Part shown: positions 28,039-35,329 of the stretch, piece after piece | How positions within the stretch are numbered: position 1 is the stretch's first letter | Layout of the letters: every line of letters starts with the position of its first letter | NCBI RefSeq assembly: GCF_002727185.1 | Contig: NZ_NIZW01000003.1 | Span: 217,501 to 281,500 of the forward strand | DNA length: 64,000 nucleotides | Reading direction: 5' to 3' | Source of the DNA: Rhodopirellula bahusiensis | GTDB lineage: Bacteria; Planctomycetota; Planctomycetia; Pirellulales; Pirellulaceae | Made by a program: the position numbers and the translations under genes | Notes under the pieces: generated by a model | The model's database searches: none | What the model was told of the DNA's origin: nothing | What the model saw: only the letters and a program-made list of their open reading frames with translations

Positions 28039-28823
28039 CGAAAAGGGGACGGGGGTCAATTAGGGGCGTTTGGTCGACTTGGGCCTTCCTCGTGATCGGA
28101 GCGTTGACCACAGGTCGTGTTTGTCAGCGAGTTTTTCGACCCAGTCGATGTCGCCGAAAGGGCGGCCTCGCTGGACGCTCGTTCGAATCATCCCGATCTC
28201 CTTTTCGCTGAGTGCTTGATTGACCCGCTTGCTCCAGTTTGCCGTGCGACGGATTGGCCAGGTCGACAAGAGTTTTGGATCTCGGTCGGAATGGTTTGCC
28301 CAACGGTGGAATGAACCGTGTTGCCACAACTCGGCTCGTTTGACCAAATTTGCTCGCACTGGATTGCGTTCCACATATCGGCACACTGTCAGGAAGTGTT
28401 CATCGTCTTTGATGGGAAAGCTCTTGAAACGCGACTGGTACAGATGTCCTTCGCCTGCGGTGTGATAGTGAGCGTGATAGCGTTGGGTGTGCGTGGCGGT
28501 GACCCAACGCAGCATCTTTCCCATTTGCCCATCGCGGTCGGGGCGAAGCACGAGATGCCAGTGGTTTGGCATCAAGACGTAGGAGTAGATTTGCACTTCG
28601 TAGCGTTCCAGTCCCTGACCCAGCACACGCTCGAAGGCCGCGTAGTCTTCCGGCTTGTGGAAAATCTTTTGCTTAGCATTCCCGCGATTCAACGCATGGT
28701 AGATCCCGCCGGCCACATCCAGACGTTTTTGTCGAGGCATCACTCACACCTGTAGAGAAAAAGTGATCTTGGAGTCGTTGGTTCGATGACAGGTTACCAG
28801 AAAAGACCCCCGTCCCCTTTTCG
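28039..28823 (-). mobile_element. Complete RAYT-type element with 19-base inverted ends
   Basis: A 785-base element bounded by CGAAAAGGGGACGGGGGTC (28039-28057) and its perfect inverse GACCCCCGTCCCCTTTTCG (28805-28823). It carries one gene, a REP-associated tyrosine transposase whose stop codon lies three bases inside the left end. The sequence CACACG before the left end is shared with the deleted copy at 26845 and may belong to the element. No target-site duplication is obvious, in line with single-strand HUH-type transposition. Outer palindromic G-rich ends of this type accompany many RAYT genes; calling it mobile today is inference. Confidence 0.8.
28060..28743 (-). CDS. REP-associated tyrosine transposase (Y1/HUH family)
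   Basis: A 227-residue single-domain transposase of the IS200/IS605-related RAYT group. The HUH metal motif is PNHWHLVLRP at about residues 58-67, and the nucleophilic tyrosine lies in CRYVERNPVRANLV, a hallmark of the family; RLDVAGGIYHALNRGN at the front is also typical. These enzymes nick and join single-stranded DNA at hairpins. The first two codons are both ATG, so the start may be 28740. The flanking 19-base inverted ends are the likely substrates. It looks intact and may act on the deleted derivative at 26845-27119. Confidence 0.92.
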   Translation of the reverse strand: MMPRQKRLDVAGGIYHALNRGNAKQKIFHKPEDYAAFERVLGQGLERYEVQIYSYVLMPNHWHLVLRPDRDGQMGKMLRWVTATHTQRYHAHYHTAGEGHLYQSRFKSFPIKDDEHFLTVCRYVERNPVRANLVKRAELWQHGSFHRWANHSDRDPKLLSTWPIRRTANWSKRVNQALSEKEIGMIRTSVQRGRPFGDIDWVEKLADKHDLWSTLRSRGRPKSTKRP

Positions 28824-28960
28824 CGGGCGCGAGTCCGAGCGCCTGCCGCCCCTTCAGGGCTTTCTTGTTGTGAGTTGCTGCTGCTCCCCGGGCTCACGCC
28901 CGTGGCAACGACGTGTCATCCCGTTGGGACTGGCCCAACCAATTCAGCGATGTTGTCCCG
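28824..28960. repeat. Palindrome-rich intergenic sequence
   Basis: Between the RAYT element and the unknown gene at 29026. It contains CCCTTCAGGGCTTTC and CCCGGGCTCACGCCCGTGG, two short palindromes of the kind that recur between planctomycete genes. Only one copy is present in this window, so repeat status rests on general knowledge rather than on comparison here. No gene seen. Confidence 0.35.
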
Positions 28961-29025
28961 CATTCACTGGTTCGTGCCGATGGTGACAACGTATCGCTTT
29001 GCTGAGACTTTGTCGGGAAGAGCAG

Positions 29026-30993
29026 TTAGGCTTTTCGGATGAAGTCGGCGGCGTAGCTTCGGACTTCGCCGCCGTTGAGGACGTGGACCATGCGGAGTTG
29101 TTGGATCTCTTGGTCGCTGAAGGAGGACATCGGCACGTGAACCAAGTGTTTCTTGAACCGGCGGGCCAAACGTTTCCAACCGCCGCCGGGCGGCAGGGGG
29201 CTCATGATCGCGACGTGTTTGCTGCGTGAGTGCATGCAGGCAGCGGCAATCAATCGTTCTTCCAGCGTCGCGGTGAAATTCAAGCGACGGTCACGCCAGA
29301 TGTCGCGAATCGGTACGGGCGGATACAAGAACATCGCACCGCCATAGATCCCCAGCCCAATGCCTGGGCCGACCATCTCTTGTTGGAAGTCACTGGCGAA
29401 GAACGCGAGGGTGGATTCCCATTCGTGCTCGGCGAACCAGGTCGTGCGCCAGGGGTAATCTCGTGGGTCGGCAGGGGAGTCAAACAGCATCAGGCAGGCA
29501 TCGAGTTGCCCGCGACTGGGTGGCATGACTTTGACGTAGATCTCTTTTTCGTACCAATGTCGAATCGTGTCCCGGATGTCGATTCCGTCTTTGACGCTGG
29601 TGGTGAACTTTTCGGTGCGAGCCAAGTCTTGACCCATGATCGCCTGGGCGCGTTCGCTGACTCGGTTTCTCAGCAGTTCAATGCGTTCGTCTTCGGGCGG
29701 GTAGCTGCACTGGGAATAGGGGTTCCAATTGTGCTGCCATTCATGGCGTTCTTTGTCGTTGGGCCGTCGTTGGAGCTGGATCGTTTGCCACGAGATTGGT
29801 GGTCCTGGCAAACGATTGACCAGCGACACGACATCTTGATTGGGCAAGCGAGCTTGATCGATTCCCAGCGTGATCGGTTGATCGGATTCAGGGATCCATT
29901 GGTCGGAGTTGGCACCCGGGTCGTCCGCGTAGGCGTACTTGGTCGCGACTTCGGCGACGTGCAATGCGAATTGGTCGCCGAGGACTTGTTTGCAGGCGGT
30001 GATGATCGTGACCATGTCCGGTGTCATCCGGCGGTTGATCAATGACAAATTGCGGATGTATTGCAAGCACTTCGAAAGCAGCAACGGCGTGATTTTGCGG
30101 GCTCGGTTGCCCAGGTCGTCGAGGTAGCTTTGTCGGCCGGCGATCAACAGTTCTTTGACGCCGTCGATCTGCAAATTTTCGTCGTCTTCCAGTTCGGCTC
30201 GCGCACGTTCGTGGAGCGACGTGATGAAAGGCAACTCGCCGAACAAGAACAGCAGCGTTTTCGAATTGATTTTGTGCCGAGTCGGTGTGGAAACCTCTTC
30301 GTTTTCAAGGTCGTCAACCGATCGGCCCTGGTCGGTTCGCAGGAGTCGGTGGGCATCGCGAATCCATGGCCAGTGCAGGATGCTGGTGACCAGCAGAATC
30401 CGCTGGTAGCTCTTTTCCAATTCGGTGAGCTGGGCGGCCATGTAATGCATTCGGTCGCGAGTCAGCTCATCGCTCGGTGGTGGAATGCTGGGGAGGATCG
30501 CGGCGGCGAACTTTTCAATCGCAACGTGTCGGACCGCATGGGCGTCGGGCATGACGGTCGAGAAAGGCTGGAAGTGGTTCGTTTCCAGATCAATGAAGTG
30601 CCGCGGGATGTGTTCGCCCATTGCGGCGCGGATCGCCATGATCACGCTTTGGCATGGATCGATCGGCACGTAGCTGCTTGGCAGGGGATCAGCGTCTTCG
30701 TCGGCTGACTCGCCATATTCTTCCGCCGACAATTCAGGGTTGAAGGGCAGCGGGGGTTCGAACGTCGATTGTGATGCGGGGTGTTGCAACACGATCGAAG
30801 GACGCGGGAGTTCCAAGACCGCTTCTTCGACCGGTTGTTGGAAGGACGGCGGCAGCGGAACGGCCAGGCAATCGAAGTTGTGTTCGAGCATGAACCGACG
30901 GGTCAGCCAGGCGAACTGTCCACTGCCGTGGATGATGGGCAGCAGTGTGACGCGATCGTTCAGGCGTAGCAGCTCGGGGACCGTGTCGCTCAT
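29026..30993 (-). CDS. Large conserved-looking protein of unknown function
   Basis: A 655-residue protein without signal peptide or membrane helices. I do not recognise the family. The front (RVTLLPIIHGSGQFAWLTRR, then PIDPCQSVIMAIRAAMGEHI) has alternating hydrophobic strands and helices, faintly like TraB/ChaN-type proteins but not enough to name. The C-terminal part has WPWIRDAHR, GIGLGIYGGAMFLYPPVP and HVAIMSPLPPGGGWKRLAR segments that look like a compact globular domain. It starts seven bases after the stop of the catalytic M16 protease on the same strand, so it is very likely in the same operon and may be a substrate, regulator or partner of the protease pair. Confidence 0.6.
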   Translation of the reverse strand: MSDTVPELLRLNDRVTLLPIIHGSGQFAWLTRRFMLEHNFDCLAVPLPPSFQQPVEEAVLELPRPSIVLQHPASQSTFEPPLPFNPELSAEEYGESADEDADPLPSSYVPIDPCQSVIMAIRAAMGEHIPRHFIDLETNHFQPFSTVMPDAHAVRHVAIEKFAAAILPSIPPPSDELTRDRMHYMAAQLTELEKSYQRILLVTSILHWPWIRDAHRLLRTDQGRSVDDLENEEVSTPTRHKINSKTLLFLFGELPFITSLHERARAELEDDENLQIDGVKELLIAGRQSYLDDLGNRARKITPLLLSKCLQYIRNLSLINRRMTPDMVTIITACKQVLGDQFALHVAEVATKYAYADDPGANSDQWIPESDQPITLGIDQARLPNQDVVSLVNRLPGPPISWQTIQLQRRPNDKERHEWQHNWNPYSQCSYPPEDERIELLRNRVSERAQAIMGQDLARTEKFTTSVKDGIDIRDTIRHWYEKEIYVKVMPPSRGQLDACLMLFDSPADPRDYPWRTTWFAEHEWESTLAFFASDFQQEMVGPGIGLGIYGGAMFLYPPVPIRDIWRDRRLNFTATLEERLIAAACMHSRSKHVAIMSPLPPGGGWKRLARRFKKHLVHVPMSSFSDQEIQQLRMVHVLNGGEVRSYAADFIRKA

Positions 30994-31000
30994 CTTTTAA

Positions 31001-32263
31001 TCAACCAACCAAATTGGATTGCGGTTCAGCGGAGGAGGCAACGACTTCGGTTGCTGATTGGCCCAAGTAGGTTCGGGCGGCTTCGGCAACGCTTTCAATT
31101 GTCACACCACGGTAGGCGTCCAGCAACTCATCGAGCGACAGGTGGTCACCACAGCACAACCAGCGACTGCCCAATCCGAACAAGCGGTTTGATGGGCGTT
31201 CGGATTGCATGATGCAGCCGGCGACCGTCTTGTTGATGATTTGATCCAGCTCGGATTGTTCGACGCCATCACGGGCGACTCGGCCAAAGACTTCGTTCAT
31301 CAAGCGAGCGTTGGAATCCATGTCATCGGCGGCGCAGACCAAGTAGGTGAACAGGGCACCGGTGTCGGTGAACTCTTGCGGCCAAAGCGTGGCGACTTCG
31401 GCACGGCCGGTGTCGATCAAGTCCCAGAACAGCCGACTGCCGCCATCATCGCCGACGATGGACGCCAGCAACCGCATTGCGTAGCGAAGCGGTGACTGCA
31501 TGGACGGGCCGTCGCCAAGAGTCACGCGGTAGCTTTGCGCTGCATCGGGGACACTCAAGTGCTGTGTCAGTTCGATGCCTTCGGGGGTGGTGCTGAGGTC
31601 ATCACCGGCCAGATCCGACGGGGCAGGGCGGTCGAGCCAATGCTGCGTCATCTTTTCGGCTTGAGCGACCAAGCCATCAAAGTCGACGTTGCCGCTGGCG
31701 GCCAGGACGATGTTCTCGGGCCGATAACGGCGATTGAAATAGGCTCGCATCGATTCGACTTGCATCGATTCGATCGAGTGAGTCGTGCCAAGCACGCGCC
31801 GTCCCAACCCGCGAGGTCCGTAGGCACATTCCATCACCCGTTCGAAGGCGCCAAACGGAGGCTGGTCTTCGTACTTGGCGATTTCTTCCAGGATCACGTT
31901 TCGCTCGGTCGCGAAATCGTCGGCGTCGAGCGACGGGCTGAGCATGTCGGTCAGCAAGTCGACCATTCGGTCTTGGTACTTGGGCAGCACGGACGAATAG
32001 TAAACCGTTTGTTCCTCGGACGTGTAGGCGTTGGATTGACCGCCGAGTTCGTCCAGTTCGCGATTCACGTCGGCGGCCGATCGACGAGCGGTTCCTTTGA
32101 ACATCATGTGTTCGAGGAAGTGGCTGAGTCCCGATTCGATGTCGGTTTCGTCACGAGCACCGGCACGCACGAAGTAACCGACCGCGGCGGAGTAACCACG
32201 CAGGTCGATGTCGGCAACGATTCGCAACCCATTGGCCAGGGTCGTTGATTTGAGTTCGTTCAT
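31001..32263 (-). CDS. M16 family zinc protease, catalytic subunit
   Basis: A 420-residue pitrilysin/MPP-type peptidase. The inverted zinc motif HxxEH is present as HFLEH in SGLSHFLEHMMFKGT, with the downstream glutamate region (NAYTSEEQTVYYSSVLP). The start at 32263 overlaps the upstream gene's stop as ATGA; the open frame up to 32662 lies inside that gene and is not used. M16 enzymes degrade or process peptides, often as pairs of one active and one inactive subunit; the preceding gene is such an inactive partner. No signal peptide is seen, so it should act in the cytoplasm. Confidence 0.93.
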   Translation of the reverse strand: MNELKSTTLANGLRIVADIDLRGYSAAVGYFVRAGARDETDIESGLSHFLEHMMFKGTARRSAADVNRELDELGGQSNAYTSEEQTVYYSSVLPKYQDRMVDLLTDMLSPSLDADDFATERNVILEEIAKYEDQPPFGAFERVMECAYGPRGLGRRVLGTTHSIESMQVESMRAYFNRRYRPENIVLAASGNVDFDGLVAQAEKMTQHWLDRPAPSDLAGDDLSTTPEGIELTQHLSVPDAAQSYRVTLGDGPSMQSPLRYAMRLLASIVGDDGGSRLFWDLIDTGRAEVATLWPQEFTDTGALFTYLVCAADDMDSNARLMNEVFGRVARDGVEQSELDQIINKTVAGCIMQSERPSNRLFGLGSRWLCCGDHLSLDELLDAYRGVTIESVAEAARTYLGQSATEVVASSAEPQSNLVG

Positions 32264-33558
32264 GCGAGCGTTTCGCCTCCTTGAAGGGCTTCCGGTCCGA
32301 CGGTCACGATTCGGAATTGCCGCGGGCCGTGTTGGCGAAAATAGGATGCGACTTGGTCGAGGGTGATGGCTTCGATTTTGGCTTCGAGTTCTTCGGTTGG
32401 AATGACGCGTCCGAGTTGATATTGGTCGGATGCGAGTGAGCTGGCTCGTGAGCCGGCCGATTCTTGTTCCATGATCAGTCCGCTTTCGATGCGAACTTTC
32501 CAACGTGAGAGTTCTTCTTGTTCGAGGTCGTCGGCTAGGTTCTGGATTTCGCGAAGGCTGACGTCCAGCGTTTCTTGTGCTCGTGCGGGCGTGGTGCCGG
32601 CGTAACCGAACACGGCACCGTTCTGGCCGATCGTGTGTGTGCTGGCCCAGACGCTGTAGCACAGTCCGCGTTGTTCGCGAACGCGATCGAAGAGGCGACT
32701 GCTCATGCCATCGCTGAGGATTCCGATTCCGGCTCGCATGACGAAGTAGTCGTCGCTGCCGTAGGGAATCGAATCGAATGAAAATCCGATGTGCGTTTGG
32801 CTGCTGGGCAACTCGATGTGTTCGTTGCCATCGATCGGGGCAGGGGAGGGGAGGGGAGGGCGTTTGCCTGACTTCCAGTCGCCAAAAGATTGCTCGATGG
32901 AGTCAAAGATTTGATTGGCGTCGAAGTTGCCCGCGACGGCCAGCACGCTTCCACCGGCATGATATTGATCGGTGTAGAACTGGCGGACGTCGTCCATGCT
33001 GAGCGCTTCCAGGCTTGCTTCGCTGGCATATCCACCTCGTCCCAGCGAAGGTCCGTATTGACGCTCGCGAAGACGCCGCATCAAACGCTGAGTCGGTTCG
33101 TCTTGGAACGCGGCGAGTTCTTGCCGCAGGATCATTTTGGCGTCGTCGAATTGGTTGCCCGGCAAGTGTGGTCGACGAACGACATCGGCCAGCAGTTCGA
33201 TGGCGGGAAGCAACGATTCCGCGGGCATGCGTGCGGAGTAACCGGCGACGCTTGTCGCGGCCGAATTGCCGCTGTCGATGCCCAGGTTGTCTTCGGCGGC
33301 AACCAGTTGGCGACTGTTGTAGGCACCGGCACCACGCTGGACCATTTCGCAGGTCAGCGAAGCCAGGCCATCGCGACGAGCCAAGAACTCCGTGTCGGCC
33401 AGTTGTTCTTCGCTCAAGCCATGCAACTCGGTTGTGATCCCGGCAGGCAACCACAGCGTGTACGCGGCGGTTCGCAGCCAAGGCATCGGTTGCACGACGA
33501 CGGTCAGTCCGTTGTCGAGCGTTCGAGTTTGAATCGGGGGAGATTGAGTGCTGAGCAA
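32260..33558 (-). CDS. M16 family protein lacking the zinc motif
   Basis: A 432-residue homologue of the neighbouring M16 protease. At the place of HxxEH it has DGLASLTCEMVQRGAG, so the zinc-binding histidines are missing. The C-terminal domain keeps the R/Y-type substrate-binding segment (SSRLFDRVREQRGLCYSVWA). This combination matches the non-catalytic subunit of heteromeric M16 enzymes. The stop overlaps the start of the catalytic subunit, which supports equal production of the two. Upstream lies an 8-base tandem repeat and then the end of miaB. Confidence 0.9.
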   Translation of the reverse strand: MLSTQSPPIQTRTLDNGLTVVVQPMPWLRTAAYTLWLPAGITTELHGLSEEQLADTEFLARRDGLASLTCEMVQRGAGAYNSRQLVAAEDNLGIDSGNSAATSVAGYSARMPAESLLPAIELLADVVRRPHLPGNQFDDAKMILRQELAAFQDEPTQRLMRRLRERQYGPSLGRGGYASEASLEALSMDDVRQFYTDQYHAGGSVLAVAGNFDANQIFDSIEQSFGDWKSGKRPPLPSPAPIDGNEHIELPSSQTHIGFSFDSIPYGSDDYFVMRAGIGILSDGMSSRLFDRVREQRGLCYSVWASTHTIGQNGAVFGYAGTTPARAQETLDVSLREIQNLADDLEQEELSRWKVRIESGLIMEQESAGSRASSLASDQYQLGRVIPTEELEAKIEAITLDQVASYFRQHGPRQFRIVTVGPEALQGGETLA

Positions 33559-33579
33559 GGGAATCGCTGAGGGCTGAGG

Positions 33580-33645
33580 AGGAGTTGAGGAGTTGGGGAG
33601 TTGGGGAGTTGGGGAGTTGGGGAGTTGGGGAGTTGGGGAGTTGGG
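33580..33645. repeat. 8-base tandem repeat (minisatellite)
   Basis: About eight units of GGAGTTGG, the first slightly altered (GGAGTTGA) and the last ending in GGGAGC. It fills most of the gap between the end of miaB (33648) and the start of the M16 pair (33558). The unit is not a multiple of three and the stretch is not inside an assigned gene. Strand slippage could change copy number and so the spacing before the M16 operon. Confidence 0.9.
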
Positions 33646-33647
33646 AG

Positions 33648-35063
33648 CTAACCCGGCATTCCGAGCGAGACAACTTCCACTGTTTTGACGCGGCCGATCA
33701 GCGTGTGGCTGCTGACGTCATCGATTTGAATGTCCATCAATTGGCCGGCTTGGCGTCGGTTGCCATCGAACACCACGATCCGGTCGCAGATGGTTCGTCC
33801 GGTCATTTGAACGACGGGAGCTTCCGGATCGGATTTGTCGGCTTTCTTGCTTGGTCCCTCGACCAACACCTCGACGGTGCCGCCAATCAGTTTTTGGTTG
33901 TCCTCTTTCGAGATTCGATCTTGGACCGCCAGCAGTTCGTTGTTGCGAGCCGCTTTGACTTCGCGTGGCACATCATCGATCAGGTTGGCGGCGGCTTTGG
34001 TGCCTTCGCGAACGCTGTACTGGAAGATGAAGCTGTTCTTGAATCGGCAGCGTTCGATCAGTTTCACCGACTTTTGGAAGTCCTCGTCCGTTTCTCCGCA
34101 GAAGCCGACGATGAAGTCACTGCTGACCGAGGCTTCGGGCAGGATCGTTTCGATGCGTTCGAACATCTCCATGTAGTCGGCGATCGTGTAGCCGCGTTTC
34201 ATGCGTTTGAGAACCGCGTCGCTGCCACTTTGGGCGGGCACGTGTAGGTAAGGCGACACCTTGGGCAGATCGCGAATGGTTTCTAGCAATCGGGCCGTCA
34301 TGTCCTTGGGGTAGTTCGTCACAAACTTGATGCGTTTCAAGCCATCGATGTCGTGCAGACGTTCCAGCAGTCCAGCCATGTCGGTTTCGCCGTCTGGTCC
34401 GCGGTGGCGATAGCTGTTGACGGTTTGTCCGAGCAGCGTGATTTCAAGAGCGCCTTGTTCAGCGAGCACGCGAGCTTCGGAAACAATCTCTTCGGGCGAT
34501 CGGCCTTGTTCGGGACCGCGAGTGTTGGGCACGACGCAGTAAGTGCAGAACTTGTCGCAGCCGATTTGGATCCGCAGGTAGGCTTGGAAGGGAGTCGGAC
34601 GCATGGTCGGATCCCGCAACGGATCGAACGTTTCGTGGCTGCGGGCGACGACGGTTTGCTTGCCATCTTTGCGACCCAGCGAAACGGCCATTTGCCGTCC
34701 TTCGCCGCTGGTGACTTTCGTCAGCATGTCGGGAATCGCGTGCAGTTGTCCGGGGCCGACGACCATGTCGACGAAGGGGGCACGTCGAAAGATCGTTTCT
34801 TGGTCTTTCTGAGCCATGCATCCCATCACGCCAATGGTTTTTTCGGGGTGGCGAGCTTTGGTTTCTTTGAGCTTCCCGAGAGCGCTGTACGTCTTCTCTT
34901 CAGCTTGCTCGCGAATGCTGCATGTGTTGTAGAGCAGCAGGTCGGCTTCGCCGGGTGTGTCGACAACGGTGTAGCCGTGACGTTTCAGGTCGGCGATCAC
35001 CATTTCGCTGTCCAGAACATTCATCTGGCAGCCGACGGTCTTGATGTAAACAGTTTTAGTCAT
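33648..35063 (-). CDS. miaB: tRNA-2-methylthio-N6-dimethylallyladenosine synthase
   Basis: A 471-residue radical-SAM methylthiotransferase that adds a methylthio group to i6A37 of tRNA. The N-terminal UPF0004 domain has the three cluster cysteines in TVGCQMNVLDSE, YNTCSIRE and GVMGCMAQ. The radical-SAM cluster motif is CDKFCTYCVVPNTRGPE. The C-terminal TRAM domain ends the protein (GRTICDRIVVF to SHTLIGRVKTVEV). ATG 35063 is preferred because GGAG lies eight bases before it; a GTG at 35072 overlaps the upstream stop and is an alternative. The order of motifs and the length fit MiaB better than MtaB or RimO. Confidence 0.95.
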   Translation of the reverse strand: MTKTVYIKTVGCQMNVLDSEMVIADLKRHGYTVVDTPGEADLLLYNTCSIREQAEEKTYSALGKLKETKARHPEKTIGVMGCMAQKDQETIFRRAPFVDMVVGPGQLHAIPDMLTKVTSGEGRQMAVSLGRKDGKQTVVARSHETFDPLRDPTMRPTPFQAYLRIQIGCDKFCTYCVVPNTRGPEQGRSPEEIVSEARVLAEQGALEITLLGQTVNSYRHRGPDGETDMAGLLERLHDIDGLKRIKFVTNYPKDMTARLLETIRDLPKVSPYLHVPAQSGSDAVLKRMKRGYTIADYMEMFERIETILPEASVSSDFIVGFCGETDEDFQKSVKLIERCRFKNSFIFQYSVREGTKAAANLIDDVPREVKAARNNELLAVQDRISKEDNQKLIGGTVEVLVEGPSKKADKSDPEAPVVQMTGRTICDRIVVFDGNRRQAGQLMDIQIDDVSSHTLIGRVKTVEVVSLGMPG

Positions 35064-35068
35064 GGAGA

Positions 35069-35281
35069 TCACTCCGGTTCGTCTTCGGTAAGTTTTTTGC
35101 TGGCTTCGAGAGCGGCCTTTTGGGCCTCTTGAGTGCGGTTAACGTGGTCCCGCAGGAGCCCCGTCAGGTGGGCTTGTCGTCGGTTCATGGCACCCACGAC
35201 GATCCAAGCGGCAACCGCCGCTCCGGCGACCCACAGCCAGTTGATATTGGTCAGAAAAGTTTGTCCCCATGGCGCAATCAT
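35069..35281 (-). CDS. Small single-helix membrane protein
   Basis: A 70-residue protein with one membrane helix (NWLWVAGAAVAAWIVVGAM) and a charged, probably cytoplasmic C-terminal helix (QEAQKAALEASKKLTEDEPE). The family is not known to me. Its stop lies within a few bases of the miaB start, and the RND transporter gene ends 49 bases upstream on the other side, so it is likely translated with miaB. Size, composition and packing favour a real gene over a chance frame. Confidence 0.65.
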   Translation of the reverse strand: MIAPWGQTFLTNINWLWVAGAAVAAWIVVGAMNRRQAHLTGLLRDHVNRTQEAQKAALEASKKLTEDEPE

Positions 35282-35329
35282 CGCTCCAGGATAACGCCCC
35301 GGGGCGGTTTCTCGGAAGCCGAGCCATTT

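Noticed and set aside
30061-30708. Long plus-strand frame opposite the 655-residue protein
   Set aside because: Antisense shadow; composition follows the complementary codons and no start signal was seen.
31535-32248. Long plus-strand frame opposite the M16 catalytic subunit
   Set aside because: Antisense shadow of a gene with an intact HxxEH motif.
33580-33645. Possible CRISPR-like repeats
   Set aside because: The 8-base units are directly adjacent without spacers; it is a simple tandem repeat.
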